Source: Gammaproteobacteria bacterium
Lineage (GTDB): Bacteria; Pseudomonadota; Gammaproteobacteria; Arenicellales; JAANXG01
Direction of reading: 5' to 3'
DNA: 38,060 nucleotides
Assembly (NCBI GenBank): GCA_024639325.1
Contig: JAHEIO010000026.1
Location: 8,943 to 47,002 of the forward strand
The notes under the pieces are model-generated. The model was not told where the DNA came from. It did not search any database and worked only from the letters and a program-made list of their open reading frames with translations. A program made the translations under genes and the position numbers. Each line of letters starts with the position of its first letter. The first letter of the stretch is position 1. Positions 7,944 to 17,035 of this stretch are shown here, in pieces.

Positions 7944-8911
7944 TGGAAGGCATCGCGCAGGCGCAGCCCAATATTGCGCTGGTGAAGTACTGGGGCAAGC
8001 AGCGGGGAGGGAACAACGTACCGTCAACGCCTTCGTTGTCCATCACCCTGGACGCATTGTGGACGCGCACCCGGGTCGAGTTCAGCGGCGCGCACGCGCG
8101 GGACCTGGTTGTCATCAACGACAAGTCGGACGAAGCACAGCGGCAGCGGGTTGCTCGATGCCTGGATAATATCAGGCAGTCTACGGGCCGAGATCTGTAT
8201 GCTATGGTCGAGTCGAAAAACAATTTTCCCACGGGCGCGGGGCTCGCCTCGTCCGCCTCGGGATTCTCGGCACTGGTGACCGCGGCCTGCGCCGCACTGG
8301 ACGCGGACCTCGACCGCGATCAGCGCAGCCGCCTGGCGCGGATGAGTTCGGCCTCAGCCGCACGGTCCATGCTTGGCGGATTCGTAGCGTTAGACGTCAC
8401 CGAAACCGACCCGGCCGCCCGCGCACTGCTCGATCAGCGGGATTGGCCGCTCGAGGTGCTGGTGGCGGTAACCTCGACAAACGCTAAAAGCGTGGGATCT
8501 ACGCAGGGTATGCTGCAAAGCGCCGCTACATCCGCTTTTTACGCCGCGTGGACGGATTCGGCAGGTGATGATTTTACGGCAGCCCGCAGGGCGGTGCTGA
8601 GACGGGATTTTCAATCTTTGGCAGATGTCAGCGAGGCCAGCTGTCTCAAAATGCACGGCGTCATGCTGACTACAAAACCTGCTCTCGTCTACTGGAATGG
8701 CGCCACGGTTGAAATCATACACCGTGTACGGGCGCTCCGTTCGCAGGGTACACCGGCATTCTTCACCATTGACGCCGGCCCGCAGGTGAAGGTCGTGACC
8801 GAGGCCGCATTCGTCGACAACGTGAGGCAGGCCATCGAAGACATACCGGGTGTTGTCGATATCGTACCGAGTGCCCTGGGTGCCGGTGCGCGTGTTGTCG
8901 ACGAGTTTTAA
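7943..8911 (+). CDS. mvaD: Diphosphomevalonate decarboxylase
   Basis: Catalyses ATP-dependent decarboxylation of 5-diphosphomevalonate to isopentenyl diphosphate, completing the mevalonate route with the minus-strand genes at 116-4004. The 322-residue product has the family hallmarks: AQPNIALVKYWGKQ at the N terminus, the GAGLASSASGFSALVTA GHMP loop (~residues 95-115), ARMSSASAARSMLGGFV, and FFTIDAGPQVKVV near the C terminus with the expected catalytic Asp. Length matches the family (~320-330). The ATG at 7943 is chosen because family proteins begin right before the PNIALVKYWGK motif; the longer frame adds 39 residues with no similarity. The ATG overlaps the stop of a small upstream ORF. It is transcribed away from the rest of the pathway, and REP repeats follow its stop. 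Confidence 0.93.
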   Translation: MEGIAQAQPNIALVKYWGKQRGGNNVPSTPSLSITLDALWTRTRVEFSGAHARDLVVINDKSDEAQRQRVARCLDNIRQSTGRDLYAMVESKNNFPTGAGLASSASGFSALVTAACAALDADLDRDQRSRLARMSSASAARSMLGGFVALDVTETDPAARALLDQRDWPLEVLVAVTSTNAKSVGSTQGMLQSAATSAFYAAWTDSAGDDFTAARRAVLRRDFQSLADVSEASCLKMHGVMLTTKPALVYWNGATVEIIHRVRALRSQGTPAFFTIDAGPQVKVVTEAAFVDNVRQAIEDIPGVVDIVPSALGAGARVVDEF

Positions 8912-8946
8912 CCCGGCAACACGGACACCGGCGGCCTGGCTCAACC

Positions 8947-8973
8947 CATCGCGGCGGGGCGCCGCTCCTACAA
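8947..8973 (-). repeat. REP-like palindrome, subtype 2
   Basis: On the minus strand TTGTAGGAGCGGCGCC then CCGCCGCGATG. Same GTAG head as subtype 1 with a different palindromic body. It lies 35 bp after the mvaD stop. Confidence 0.8.
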
Positions 8974-8993
8974 ACCCGGTCCGATGCTTCTAC

Positions 8994-9020
8994 ATTGTAG
9001 GAGGCGCGCCTCGCGCCGAT
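8994..9020 (+). repeat. REP-like palindrome, subtype 1
   Basis: ATTGTAGGAGGCGCGCC then TCGCGCCGAT on the plus strand. It forms an inverted pair with the directly adjoining subtype 2 copy at 9021-9048, a BIME-like arrangement with both GTAG heads outside. Confidence 0.85.
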
Positions 9021-9048
9021 TCTTCGCGGCGGGGCGCCGTTCCTACAA
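9021..9048 (-). repeat. REP-like palindrome, subtype 2, carrying the glcB stop
   Basis: On the minus strand TTGTAGGAACGGCGCC then CCGCCGCGAAGA. The TTG and TAG are the last sense codon and the stop codon of malate synthase G. Confidence 0.82.
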
Positions 9049-11211
9049 GGAACGTGCCTTCATCTCGCGACGCCGGGCGTGGAGAACCGGCTCGGTATAC
9101 CCATTCGGGACTTCACGGCCTTTGAACACCAGATCGATCGCCGCTTGGAATTCGACGCTGTCGTCGAATCCGGGCGACATGTCTGAATACGCAGGATCGC
9201 CGGCGTTCTGCTGGTCTACGACATGGGCCATCCCTTTCATCGTTTCCATGACCTGCTCCTCGCTGACGACACCGTGGCGAAGCCAGTTCGCGATATGCTG
9301 GCTCGAGATCCTTAGCGTCGCCCGGTCCTCCATCAAACCAACGTCGTTGATGTCCGGCACCTTTGAGCAGCCCACACCCTGGCCTACCCAGCGAACGACA
9401 TACCCGAGTATGCCCTGGACATTGTTATCCAGTTCTTTCTGAATGCCGCGTGCATCGAGTTTGCGATCACCCAGCAGCGGGATCGTCAAGATGTCGTCCA
9501 GACGCGCCCGCGTCCTCGAATCAAGTTCCCGCTGCCGGTTCGAGACGTTGACCTCGTGATAATGCAGCGCGTGCAGTGTTGCGGCGGTCGGAGAGGGAAC
9601 CCAGGCCGTGTTTGCTCCCGCGCGCGGATGATTGACCTTGGCTTCGACCATGGCGGCCATCCTGTCGGGCGCCGGCCACATGCCCTTGCCAATCTGCGCC
9701 ACGCCGGGTAATCCGCATTCGAGGCCGACATCCACATTCCAGTCCTCGTATGCCATCAGCCAGGGTGCCATTTTCATATCTTCCTTCGGCATCATGGCCC
9801 CTGCTTCCATATCGGTGTGGATCTCGTCCCCGGTGCGGTCGAGGAATCCGGTATTGATAAAAATCACCCGTTCGCGCGCGGCGCGGATACATTCCTTGAG
9901 GTTCACCGTGGTGCGCCTCTCCTCGTCCATGATGCCGATTTTTATCGAATTTGGCTGCATCCCCAGGGCGTCTTCGACACGGCCGAAGAGCTCCACGGTT
10001 GCCGACACCTCTTCCGGACCGTGCAGTTTCGGCTTGACCACGTACATCTGACCGCTGCGGCTGTTGCTGAATCTCCCGTGGCCCAGCATGTCGTGCCTGG
10101 CCGCCAATGCCGTCACCATGATATCGAGGAACCCCTCGGGTATGGGTTCCCCATCCAACGTAACGGCATCCGTGTACATGTGAAGCCCCACGTTTCGCAC
10201 CAGCATCAGGCTGCGTCCGGAAAGCGATAGCGCGCCGCCGGCAGGATCGATGTATTCCCGGTTAGGCTCCAGAACCCGTTCGACGACCCGGCCGTCCTTT
10301 TCGAAGCTGCTGCTGAGCGTACCCATCATCAACCCCAGCCAGTTGCGGTAAACGCGAACCTTGTCCTCTGCATCCACCGCGGAGACCGAATCTTCACAAT
10401 CCATAATCGTGGTAATAGCCGATTCAAGCTGGATATCGTGGACGCTCGCCAGATCGGCCTTTCCGATATAATCGCGTTCGCCGATGCCGATCTCTATGTG
10501 GAGATGATTGTTCCGCAGCAGGACCTTATCCGGGTTCTCCGGGTCGCCGGTGTATCCGACGAACTGCTCGGCCCGGCCGAGCCCGCTTCTGGTGCCGTCG
10601 CCCATGACGACCGCGAGCCTTCCGTTTTCGGTGCTGTACTTCACGGCGAAGTGATGGCTTCCGATGGCAAGCGGAGCCGCACGATCCAGGAAATCCCGCC
10701 CAAACGCGATCACCTTCGCACCGCGCACGGGGTTGTACCGGCTGGTTCGCCGGCAGCCGCGCTCTTCGGTGATGACATCGGTGCCGTAGGTAGCATCATA
10801 CAAACTGCCCCAGCGCGCGTTGGCGGCATTCAGCGCGTAGCGGGAATTGTCCACGGGAACGACGAGTTGCGGACCGGCTATTGTCGATATTTCGTCGTCC
10901 ACGCCCTCTACCGCGACGCTGAAGTCGTCGCCTTCCCGGACTAGGTATCCGATGTCCTCGAGGAAGCTTTTCTGCTCCGCCGTCGACCGATTGCGCCCCT
11001 CGCCGAGCCATTGATCGATGCGGCGCTGCAGGTCATCACGCTTGTCCAGCAGTTCCGCGTTCTTCGGCCCGAGTTCCCGCACCAGGCTTTCCAGCGTTTG
11101 CCAGAATTCGGCCGGATCCACACCGGTTTCCGGTGCAATTTCTTCGTTGACGAGGACATAGAGCGACCGCTCGACATCGAGCGATCCGATTTTCACGGTG
11201 TTGTAGGTCAT
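9043..11211 (-). CDS. glcB: Malate synthase G
   Basis: Condenses glyoxylate with acetyl-CoA to malate in the cytoplasm. The 722-residue length equals that of typical isoform G enzymes (~720). Motifs include [26 protein letters not shown] with the acidic metal/active-site region, and MRP-type segments such as [26 protein letters not shown] and [23 protein letters not shown]; the C terminus reads [28 protein letters not shown] 11211 fits the usual [13 protein letters not shown]-type start, though the Shine-Dalgarno is weak. No isocitrate lyase or glycolate oxidase gene is in the window, so the source of glyoxylate is not shown. The stop codon lies within a REP palindrome. Identification is secure. 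Confidence 0.95.
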   Translation of the reverse strand: MTYNTVKIGSLDVERSLYVLVNEEIAPETGVDPAEFWQTLESLVRELGPKNAELLDKRDDLQRRIDQWLGEGRNRSTAEQKSFLEDIGYLVREGDDFSVAVEGVDDEISTIAGPQLVVPVDNSRYALNAANARWGSLYDATYGTDVITEERGCRRTSRYNPVRGAKVIAFGRDFLDRAAPLAIGSHHFAVKYSTENGRLAVVMGDGTRSGLGRAEQFVGYTGDPENPDKVLLRNNHLHIEIGIGERDYIGKADLASVHDIQLESAITTIMDCEDSVSAVDAEDKVRVYRNWLGLMMGTLSSSFEKDGRVVERVLEPNREYIDPAGGALSLSGRSLMLVRNVGLHMYTDAVTLDGEPIPEGFLDIMVTALAARHDMLGHGRFSNSRSGQMYVVKPKLHGPEEVSATVELFGRVEDALGMQPNSIKIGIMDEERRTTVNLKECIRAARERVIFINTGFLDRTGDEIHTDMEAGAMMPKEDMKMAPWLMAYEDWNVDVGLECGLPGVAQIGKGMWPAPDRMAAMVEAKVNHPRAGANTAWVPSPTAATLHALHYHEVNVSNRQRELDSRTRARLDDILTIPLLGDRKLDARGIQKELDNNVQGILGYVVRWVGQGVGCSKVPDINDVGLMEDRATLRISSQHIANWLRHGVVSEEQVMETMKGMAHVVDQQNAGDPAYSDMSPGFDDSVEFQAAIDLVFKGREVPNGYTEPVLHARRREMKARSL

Positions 11212-11268
11212 TATCGGCGGCTATTCATGAAGTTCCAGGACGGGGGATACTATCAAATTATGCATCAT

Positions 11269-11292
11269 TTGTAGCGGCGCCCCCGCCACGAT
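11269..11292 (+). repeat. REP-like palindrome, subtype 2 variant
   Basis: TTGTAGCGGCGCCCCCGCCACGAT by position, lacking the GA after GTAG seen in other copies. It forms an inverted pair with the copy at 11293-11320. Confidence 0.7.
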
Positions 11293-11320
11293 GAATCGGC
11301 GCGAGGCGCGCCTCCTACAT
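11293..11320 (-). repeat. REP-like palindrome, subtype 1, carrying a gene stop
   Basis: On the minus strand ATGTAGGAGGCGCGCC then TCGCGCCGATTC. TAG is the stop of the class III PLP enzyme gene and ATG its last sense codon. Confidence 0.85.
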
Positions 11321-12661
11321 TCTTTCGTAGAGAGCCGCGTCGATGATGCCAATCGCGCGCTGCAGCTCCGACTCCTCGATATTCAGCGGCGGCGCAAGCG
11401 TCAGCACGTTCCCCATGGACAGCTTGAAACTCAGCCCCATTGTCAGGCAGCGATACATCACCTGCTCGGCCCCCTCGAAATCCCGCTGACCCGTGGCGGG
11501 GTCGATCAGCTCGACTCCGAGCAACAGCCCCTTGCCCCTGACGTCGCCTACCGAAGGGTGTCTGGACTTGACGTCATCGAGCATCGACAGTGCCCGGGAA
11601 CCCAGTTCGTGCGATCTTTCCACCAGGCGTTCATCCCGGATGACCTCCAGGGTGGCGAGCCCGGCGGCGCAGGCGACCGGATTCTTTTCATGGGTGTAGT
11701 GCCCCAGCGCGCGGTCTGGAGCGCAATCGAGATCCTCCCGCGCCAGCAGCGCGGCCAGGGGAAAGACTCCTCCCCCCAGCCCCTTGCCGATTACGACCAT
11801 GTCCGGCACGACGTCGTAATGTTCGAAAGTGAACATCCGGCCCGTCCTTCCGAGACAGTGCGGAATCTCGTCCAGAATCAGAAGCGCGCCGTGCCGGTCG
11901 CAGGCCTCCCGCACAATGCGCCAGTAGTCTTTCGGTGGAAAATAGGGGATGCTGCGTACGGTCTCCGCAATAACCGCGCATACATCTCCTTCTTTTTCGA
12001 GGACATAGTCTATGTATTCGGCGCACTTCAGTTTGCACGAGCCCGCGCAATCCCAGGGGCAATGGCGGGAATCGGGCGGCGGCACGTGCTCGGTTCCGGG
12101 CAACAGGGGCCCGGCGTCCTTGCGAAAGATGGCCTCGCCACCGACTGAGATGGCATCCAGGGAGGCGCCGTGAAACGCATCCCACATCGACAGGGTCTTG
12201 AATCGTCCCGTTGCCATCCTGGCAAGTTTCAGGGCTATCCCGATCGCGCTGCTGCCGCCGGGAGCGAACAGGATCTTGTTGAGAGGATCCGGTGCAAGTG
12301 TCGTCAGTTCCCTGGCGAGCTCGATGGCCGGCCTGTTGGTGTATCGCCGCGTACAAAACGGCAGGTCATCCAGCTGCCGTTTTATCGCCGAGATGACCCG
12401 CGGATGGCCGAAGCCGACCTGGTGCACGCTGTTGCCGTGGAAATCAAGGATGCGATTTCCCTGTAGATCCTCGAGAAACGGACCATCGCACCCCTGCAGT
12501 ACATTGAGGCACGGCGTGGATAACGACTGATGCAGGAAATACCGTGCGTCTTCATCCAGCACGGAACGTGTCGATTCATCGAGATATTCCGCCTGCCAGC
12601 TGGATCTTGCAGGTGAAATGTTGAGGTCGCCTTCGGAGCGGAGATGGTGGAGCTCTTTCAT
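11315..12661 (-). CDS. Class III PLP-dependent aminotransferase/lyase family protein
   Basis: A 448-residue fold-type I, class III PLP enzyme. LILDEIPHCLGRTGRMFTFE around residue 264 gives the PLP-ring Asp, and VVIGKGLGGGVFP gives the Schiff-base Lys at ~293; FAPGGSSAIGIALKLAR is the phosphate-binding region. Family members include omega-aminotransferases and ammonia-lyases such as the 1-hydroxy-2-aminoethylphosphonate lyase PbfA; the sequence alone does not choose between them. An insert with C-x3-C-x3-C-x3-C spacing (Cys201, 205, 209, 213) is unusual. The gene lies 23 bp after choV on the same strand, so it is probably the last gene of that operon and may act on an amine taken up by the transporter; that is inference. 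No clear Shine-Dalgarno. Stop supplied by a REP. Confidence 0.87.
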   Translation of the reverse strand: MKELHHLRSEGDLNISPARSSWQAEYLDESTRSVLDEDARYFLHQSLSTPCLNVLQGCDGPFLEDLQGNRILDFHGNSVHQVGFGHPRVISAIKRQLDDLPFCTRRYTNRPAIELARELTTLAPDPLNKILFAPGGSSAIGIALKLARMATGRFKTLSMWDAFHGASLDAISVGGEAIFRKDAGPLLPGTEHVPPPDSRHCPWDCAGSCKLKCAEYIDYVLEKEGDVCAVIAETVRSIPYFPPKDYWRIVREACDRHGALLILDEIPHCLGRTGRMFTFEHYDVVPDMVVIGKGLGGGVFPLAALLAREDLDCAPDRALGHYTHEKNPVACAAGLATLEVIRDERLVERSHELGSRALSMLDDVKSRHPSVGDVRGKGLLLGVELIDPATGQRDFEGAEQVMYRCLTMGLSFKLSMGNVLTLAPPLNIEESELQRAIGIIDAALYERM

Positions 12662-12684
12662 ATCACTAGAAGTTGCTCTCTACT

Positions 12685-13884
12685 TCAGTGCGCCAGGTTT
12701 ATCTCCGACTGCTGCAACATTCCACGATAAATTTCGTCGTCGCCGATCACTCCCGCAAATTTGTTATCTTCAATCAACGCAACAGGATAGCCGGTGGCAT
12801 GACGAATTTCGATCGCGGTCTTCATAAGGATATCCGACGAAGCCGAAAGCATTACATCGTTGGATTCACTCACAGTCTTGAGGTTCGTATCGGGGCTGTA
12901 ATGCACAATTTTTACGGGTTGGCCATCGACAAGCGCACCGATAATCTGATTTGATCCATCAACTTGCAGGACATATCGACCGCTCCGGTCGAGATTCAGA
13001 CCTTGCTCCTTTCGCTCGATTTTGTCCGCGGCGGTCATTAGTGTCGATCCGCGGAGCACATTCAGCGGGTTCATGTGAGCGACAAAATCAGCGACGTATT
13101 GATTCGCTGGAGCAAGAACGATTTCCTCTGCGGAACCATACTGGACGATGCGGCCGCTTTCCATAATTGCGATGCGGTTACCGATTTTTAGCGCTTCATC
13201 CAGGTCGTGGCTAACGAATAGGATAGTCTTGTGGAGGGAATTTTGCAGGTCCAGTAATTCGTCTTGAAGCCGGTTACGAATAAGCGGGTCGAGCGCCGAA
13301 AACGGTTCATCCATTAGCAGGATATTGGCGTCGGTTGCAAATGCACGGGCCAGGCCCACTCGCTGCTGCATGCCTCCGGACAATTCATGCGCGTACTTAT
13401 TCTGCCATTGTTCGAGTCCAACCATCTTTAGTTTTTCGCTGACCGTCTGGTGACGCTTTTTTGCAGGCACCCCGCTGAGTTCCAGTCCTAATCCGACGTT
13501 TTCACGCACCGTACGCCATGGCAACAGCGCGAATTGCTGGAAAACCATCGCAATGCTGTTCATTCGCAATTTTCGGAGTGTCGCCGGGTCGCAGTTGGCA
13601 ACGTCGGTAATCTCAGCTCCATCATCGACCATGACGTTTCCGCGTGTAACTTTATTCAATCCGTTTACCGCGCGCAGTAATGTCGATTTACCCGAGCCCG
13701 ATAATCCCATCAACACACAGATTTCGCCCTTTTCGACGCTTATCGAGGCATCCGCGACGCCCAACACCTGACCCGTGCGCTCGAGGATCTGTTCGCGGGA
13801 TTTTCCATCATCGAGCATCTCGAGAGCGTCACGCCAATGGGTACCAAATATGATATCGACTTTTTTGAATTCGACGGCAGGCAT
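12685..13884 (-). CDS. choV: Choline-type ABC transporter, ATP-binding protein
   Basis: ATPase of a quaternary-amine importer at the inner face of the membrane, 399 residues. It has Walker A GLSGSGKST, the Q-loop FQQFALLPWRTV, signature LSGGMQQRVGLARA, Walker B ILLMDEPFSALD and the switch His in FVSHDLDEALKIG. The N terminus (MPAVEFKKVDIIFG, then LDDGKSREQILERTGQVLGV) is the extended form seen in ChoV/ProV-type subunits. The last ~120 residues form a CBS-like regulatory part (GRYVLQVDGSNQIIGALVDG). The start is taken at the Met overlapping the choW stop (TAATG), which discards a 16-residue extension inside choW. ProV/OpuAA of a glycine betaine system is the main alternative; the N terminus and the ChoX-like partner favour choline. 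Confidence 0.88.
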   Translation of the reverse strand: MPAVEFKKVDIIFGTHWRDALEMLDDGKSREQILERTGQVLGVADASISVEKGEICVLMGLSGSGKSTLLRAVNGLNKVTRGNVMVDDGAEITDVANCDPATLRKLRMNSIAMVFQQFALLPWRTVRENVGLGLELSGVPAKKRHQTVSEKLKMVGLEQWQNKYAHELSGGMQQRVGLARAFATDANILLMDEPFSALDPLIRNRLQDELLDLQNSLHKTILFVSHDLDEALKIGNRIAIMESGRIVQYGSAEEIVLAPANQYVADFVAHMNPLNVLRGSTLMTAADKIERKEQGLNLDRSGRYVLQVDGSNQIIGALVDGQPVKIVHYSPDTNLKTVSESNDVMLSASSDILMKTAIEIRHATGYPVALIEDNKFAGVIGDDEIYRGMLQQSEINLAH

Positions 13885-14747
13885 TAGTTTCGACTGTGGT
13901 TGTCCTTGTCCACCCCCTCGGGCTGCTTGCACACGCGGTCAAGCAGGATTGCAACAACAACGATAGCGAGCCCCGCTTCAAAGCCCTTGGCAATATTTAC
14001 GGTATTGAGAGCCCGTAAAACCGGAATACCCAACCCGGGAGCACCAACCATGGCCGCTATCACGACCATTGACAGTGATAGCATGATGCACTGCGTGACG
14101 CCCGCCATAATAGTCGGCATGGCGTGAGGTAATTCGATTTTCCACAACAATTGCCGTTTGGTGGCGCCGAACGATTCCCCCGCCTCCTGCAAAGCCGTCG
14201 GCACCCCGGACACACCCAGGTAGGTCAGGCGAATTGGTGCAGGTATGGCGAATATGACCGTTGAGATCAAACCCGGTACCACGCCGAGGCCGAACATGAT
14301 CATTGTCGGAATTAAATATACGAAAGTCGGGATGGTCTGCATCAAGTCCAGAATCGGTCGCAAAGCCGTATACAGCCAGGGTCGATGTGCCGCCGCGATA
14401 CCGGTTGGCACCCCAACCAGTATGCATACCAGGGTTGAAAAAATAACCAGCCCTAGCGTTTGAAGCGTTGCCTCCCAATAACCAAGATTTATGACCAACA
14501 GCAGCGACAGAACGATCAGCACAACCAGTTTCAAAGAGCGGTGAAGCATCCATGCAATGGCCGCGAAAATCCCGATCATGGCCAGTGGGTGCAACAACAG
14601 CATGCCGTCAACGAAACCTTCGATCAGGAATTGCAGCCCCTCCGAAAACTTGTCGAAAAACCAGGCAAGATTGTCCAGTAAAAAATCGACGAAGGATTTG
14701 ATCCAGTTACCTAACGGAATTTTATTGTCTGTCAGCCAGTCAAGCAT
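13884..14747 (-). CDS. choW: Choline-type ABC transporter, permease
   Basis: Inner-membrane channel subunit, 287 residues. An N-terminal segment (MLDWLTDNKIPLGNWIKSFV) precedes several hydrophobic helices; the EAA-type cytoplasmic loop that contacts the ATPase is visible as VPTALQEAGESFGATKRQLLWKIELPHAMPTI, with A-x-x-x-G spacing typical of BPD permeases. The stop overlaps the choV start by 1 bp (TAATG), indicating coupled translation. A 69-bp gap separates it from choX upstream. ProW/OpuAB-type betaine permeases are close relatives, and substrate assignment depends on the binding protein. The frame is intact. Confidence 0.88.
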   Translation of the reverse strand: MLDWLTDNKIPLGNWIKSFVDFLLDNLAWFFDKFSEGLQFLIEGFVDGMLLLHPLAMIGIFAAIAWMLHRSLKLVVLIVLSLLLVINLGYWEATLQTLGLVIFSTLVCILVGVPTGIAAAHRPWLYTALRPILDLMQTIPTFVYLIPTMIMFGLGVVPGLISTVIFAIPAPIRLTYLGVSGVPTALQEAGESFGATKRQLLWKIELPHAMPTIMAGVTQCIMLSLSMVVIAAMVGAPGLGIPVLRALNTVNIAKGFEAGLAIVVVAILLDRVCKQPEGVDKDNHSRN

Positions 14748-14816
14748 GTTCGTGTTGCGGAAGGTAACCGGCGACCCGGCATTTTCTGTTGCCGCGGCCG
14801 CCGATGTTCCGGCAAA

Positions 14817-15764
14817 TTACATTCCGAGGTGAGCGTTTACCGCCGCAATACCGTCACCGCCATCCAATGTCGTGACTCCATCCAGCCACTTCTTGTAGGT
14901 ATCCGGGTTCTTTTTCAGCCATGCCGCAGCCGCTTTATTTGGATCCTGCCCGTCGTCGAGGATCGCCCCCATGATTTCGTTTTCCATGGCCAGGGTGAAC
15001 TCAAGATTTTGCAGCAATTTCCCGACGTTTGGGCATTCTTTGCTGTATCCGGCACGGGTGTTGGTAAAAACTTCCGCACCGCCGAAATTCGGGCCGAAAT
15101 AATCATCGCCCCCGGACAAGTACACGAGTTCAAAATTCGCGTTCATCGGATGAGGCTCCCAACCGAGAAATACGACGGGTTCCTTTTTTCTGTCTGCGCG
15201 CGACACCTGGGCCAGCATGCCCTGTTCGCTGGATTCCACCACTTCGAACCCGTTCAAACCGAACGCATCCTTGGCTATCATGTCCTGTATCAAGCGGTTT
15301 CCATCATTGCCGGGCTCAATGCCGTAGATCTTGCCATCGACCTCGTCGCGTATCTTGTTGATATCGGCAAAATCGGAGACGCCCATATCGGCCGCCGTCT
15401 TGTTGACGGCAAGGGTATATTTCGCGCCAACCAGGTTGCGTTGCACGGATTCCACCGACCCATCCTCCCGGTAGGGTTTGATGTCGGCTTCCATCGTCGG
15501 CATCCAGTTACCCAGAAAAATATCCATGTCTTTATTTTTTAGGCTGGTATACGTAACCGGAACCGAGAGAACCGTCGCCGAAGGCTCGTACCCGAGCCCT
15601 TCCAGCACCACCGATGTCGCCGCTGTCGTTGCCGTGATATCGGTCCAGCCCACGTCGGAAAATCTTACGGCCTTACAACTATCGGGATCGTTTGCCAAGG
15701 CGGACGCCGAGAAAACCAGCGCCGCCGAACATGCGGCAAATTTAATGTAATTCTTCTGCATCAT
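14817..15764 (-). CDS. choX: Choline-type ABC transporter, periplasmic binding protein
   Basis: Captures the ligand in the periplasm for ChoWV. The 315-residue precursor begins with a signal peptide (basic MQKNYIK, hydrophobic core AALVFSASALA, cleavage before NDPDSC). The mature part has the ChoX-like DPDSCKAVRFSDVGWTDITAT opening. Aromatic residues able to form a cation box are present in VGWTD, LGNWMP and LGWEPHP. First gene of the cho operon. Two adjacent ATGs (15764 and 15761) are possible; GGAGGACG lies at 15770-15777 and suits both. ProX-like glycine betaine binding is the alternative. No obvious BetI-type operator was found in the 200 bp upstream. Confidence 0.87.
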   Translation of the reverse strand: MMQKNYIKFAACSAALVFSASALANDPDSCKAVRFSDVGWTDITATTAATSVVLEGLGYEPSATVLSVPVTYTSLKNKDMDIFLGNWMPTMEADIKPYREDGSVESVQRNLVGAKYTLAVNKTAADMGVSDFADINKIRDEVDGKIYGIEPGNDGNRLIQDMIAKDAFGLNGFEVVESSEQGMLAQVSRADRKKEPVVFLGWEPHPMNANFELVYLSGGDDYFGPNFGGAEVFTNTRAGYSKECPNVGKLLQNLEFTLAMENEIMGAILDDGQDPNKAAAAWLKKNPDTYKKWLDGVTTLDGGDGIAAVNAHLGM

Positions 15765-15964
15765 TTTTATCGTCCTCCATCAGTGTGGATTGAGCTTCGG
15801 TGGCAAACAACAAGCAGCCGAGGCTGATTTGATCGATTGTCGTCTCCCCGGTATGCAAGGCATAGATGCCACATACATCAATAGCGTAACAAAAAATGTA
15901 TTCTGTTTCCTCAAATCCTTTATCCATGCGGAAACATCAACGCACCGTTCCCAGTCCCCGACGT

Positions 15965-16921
15965 TCACGCGCCTCGTTCATCACGGCCACGATGCACGAA
16001 TGCGCCAATGCTGCGCAGCGCCCTGCTTGCCTGGGGCAGGTACGGCGCAAACAGCTGAAATACGTGCGGCAAATCCGGACAGGTATCGAAGAACACGTCA
16101 ATACCCGCCGCCTCCGCCTTTTCCGCAAAGCGTCGGGAATCGTCATAGAGGATCTCCGCCCCCCCGGCCTGCAGCATCAGCGGCGGCAGGCCCGAAAGTT
16201 CTCCGAACAACGGAGAAACATAGGGATCGTCGACCGCGGCAGCGTTCTGCAGATAGGCGTGGACGACGGTGTCGATCCGCTCAGCGCGTAGAATCGGATC
16301 GACTGCCGCGCGCTGCTGGATCGACGGGCTCGACCAGGTGAGATCGGTGGCGGGCGACAGCACCACCGCGGCTTTAGGCAACGCCTTGTTCTGGTCGCGG
16401 CGCTTGAGCAGCAGGGCGAGGACGAGGTTGCCCCCCGCGGAGTCCCCGGCGACGAATGTCGATCCGGCGCGACCGGGTCCGTCGGGACCATTTTCCAGCA
16501 TCCAGTCGAATGCCCGATCGCAGTCTTCGAGACCCGCCGGAAACGGGTGTTCCGGTGCCAGGCGATAATCGATGTTCAGCACGGCGCAGTCCGTCTCCGC
16601 GGCAAGGCGTCCTGCGTGGGCCCGGTAACCCTCGAGGGAGCCGGACATCCAGGAGCCGCCGTGGACATAGAGCAGTCTGTCCGCCGGGGAGGAAGAACCG
16701 GTCGTCAGCCATTCGCCCGGTACATGCCCGGCGTTGACTTTCCGACATGTCGCACTATGTGCTGAGGTTGATTCATCGATGGCCGCGTATTCGTCTATAA
16801 GCGCCCGGATCTTGCCGAGGTCGGGGACGGCCTCGGCTACCTTGTCGGCGAGCGCCCGGAGGTAGCTGTTGACCGCTTTCAGCCGGGTGGTTTCAAGTTG
16901 GGGATTTGATGCATTTTTCAT
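15965..16921 (-). CDS. Alpha/beta hydrolase, hormone-sensitive-lipase-type esterase
   Basis: A 318-residue carboxylesterase-like enzyme of the HSL (family IV) group. The oxyanion-hole motif reads YVHGGSW (~residues 89-95), the nucleophile elbow GDSAGGN carries the Ser, and the C-terminal ILYDDSRRFAE and LPHVFQLF segments supply the expected Asp and His. NIDYRLAPEHPFPAGLEDC between them is typical of the family. No signal peptide, so cytoplasmic. It lies 200 bp upstream of choX on the same strand, probably a separate unit. Physiological substrate unknown; small acyl esters are usual for relatives. The start has no strong Shine-Dalgarno but the N-terminal length is normal. Confidence 0.88.
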   Translation of the reverse strand: MKNASNPQLETTRLKAVNSYLRALADKVAEAVPDLGKIRALIDEYAAIDESTSAHSATCRKVNAGHVPGEWLTTGSSSPADRLLYVHGGSWMSGSLEGYRAHAGRLAAETDCAVLNIDYRLAPEHPFPAGLEDCDRAFDWMLENGPDGPGRAGSTFVAGDSAGGNLVLALLLKRRDQNKALPKAAVVLSPATDLTWSSPSIQQRAAVDPILRAERIDTVVHAYLQNAAAVDDPYVSPLFGELSGLPPLMLQAGGAEILYDDSRRFAEKAEAAGIDVFFDTCPDLPHVFQLFAPYLPQASRALRSIGAFVHRGRDERGA

Positions 16922-16983
16922 AGGCTCGTCATCTTGTCGATATAGCGGCTTGCGGGCGCGCCCAGCCCGGAGATCTTCTTAAA

Positions 16984-17009
16984 ATCGCGGCCGGGGGCGC
17001 CGCTACCAC
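16984..17009 (-). repeat. REP-like palindrome, subtype 2 variant
   Basis: On the minus strand GTGGTAGCGGCGCCC then CCGGCCGCGAT. It pairs with the subtype 1 copy starting at 17011, with GTAG heads facing each other, the opposite of the pairs at 9 kb and 11.3 kb. Confidence 0.7.
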
Positions 17010-17010
17010 G

Positions 17011-17035
17011 TGTAGGAGGCGCGCCCCGCGCCGAT
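17011..17035 (+). repeat. REP-like palindrome, subtype 1
   Basis: TGTAGGAGGCGCGCCC then CGCGCCGAT, differing by one base from the 8994 copy. One base separates it from the inverted subtype 2 copy. Confidence 0.82.

Noticed and set aside
15742-15927. 61-codon minus-strand frame before and across the choX start
   Set aside because: It overlaps the choX start and its Shine-Dalgarno out of frame, with no family likeness.
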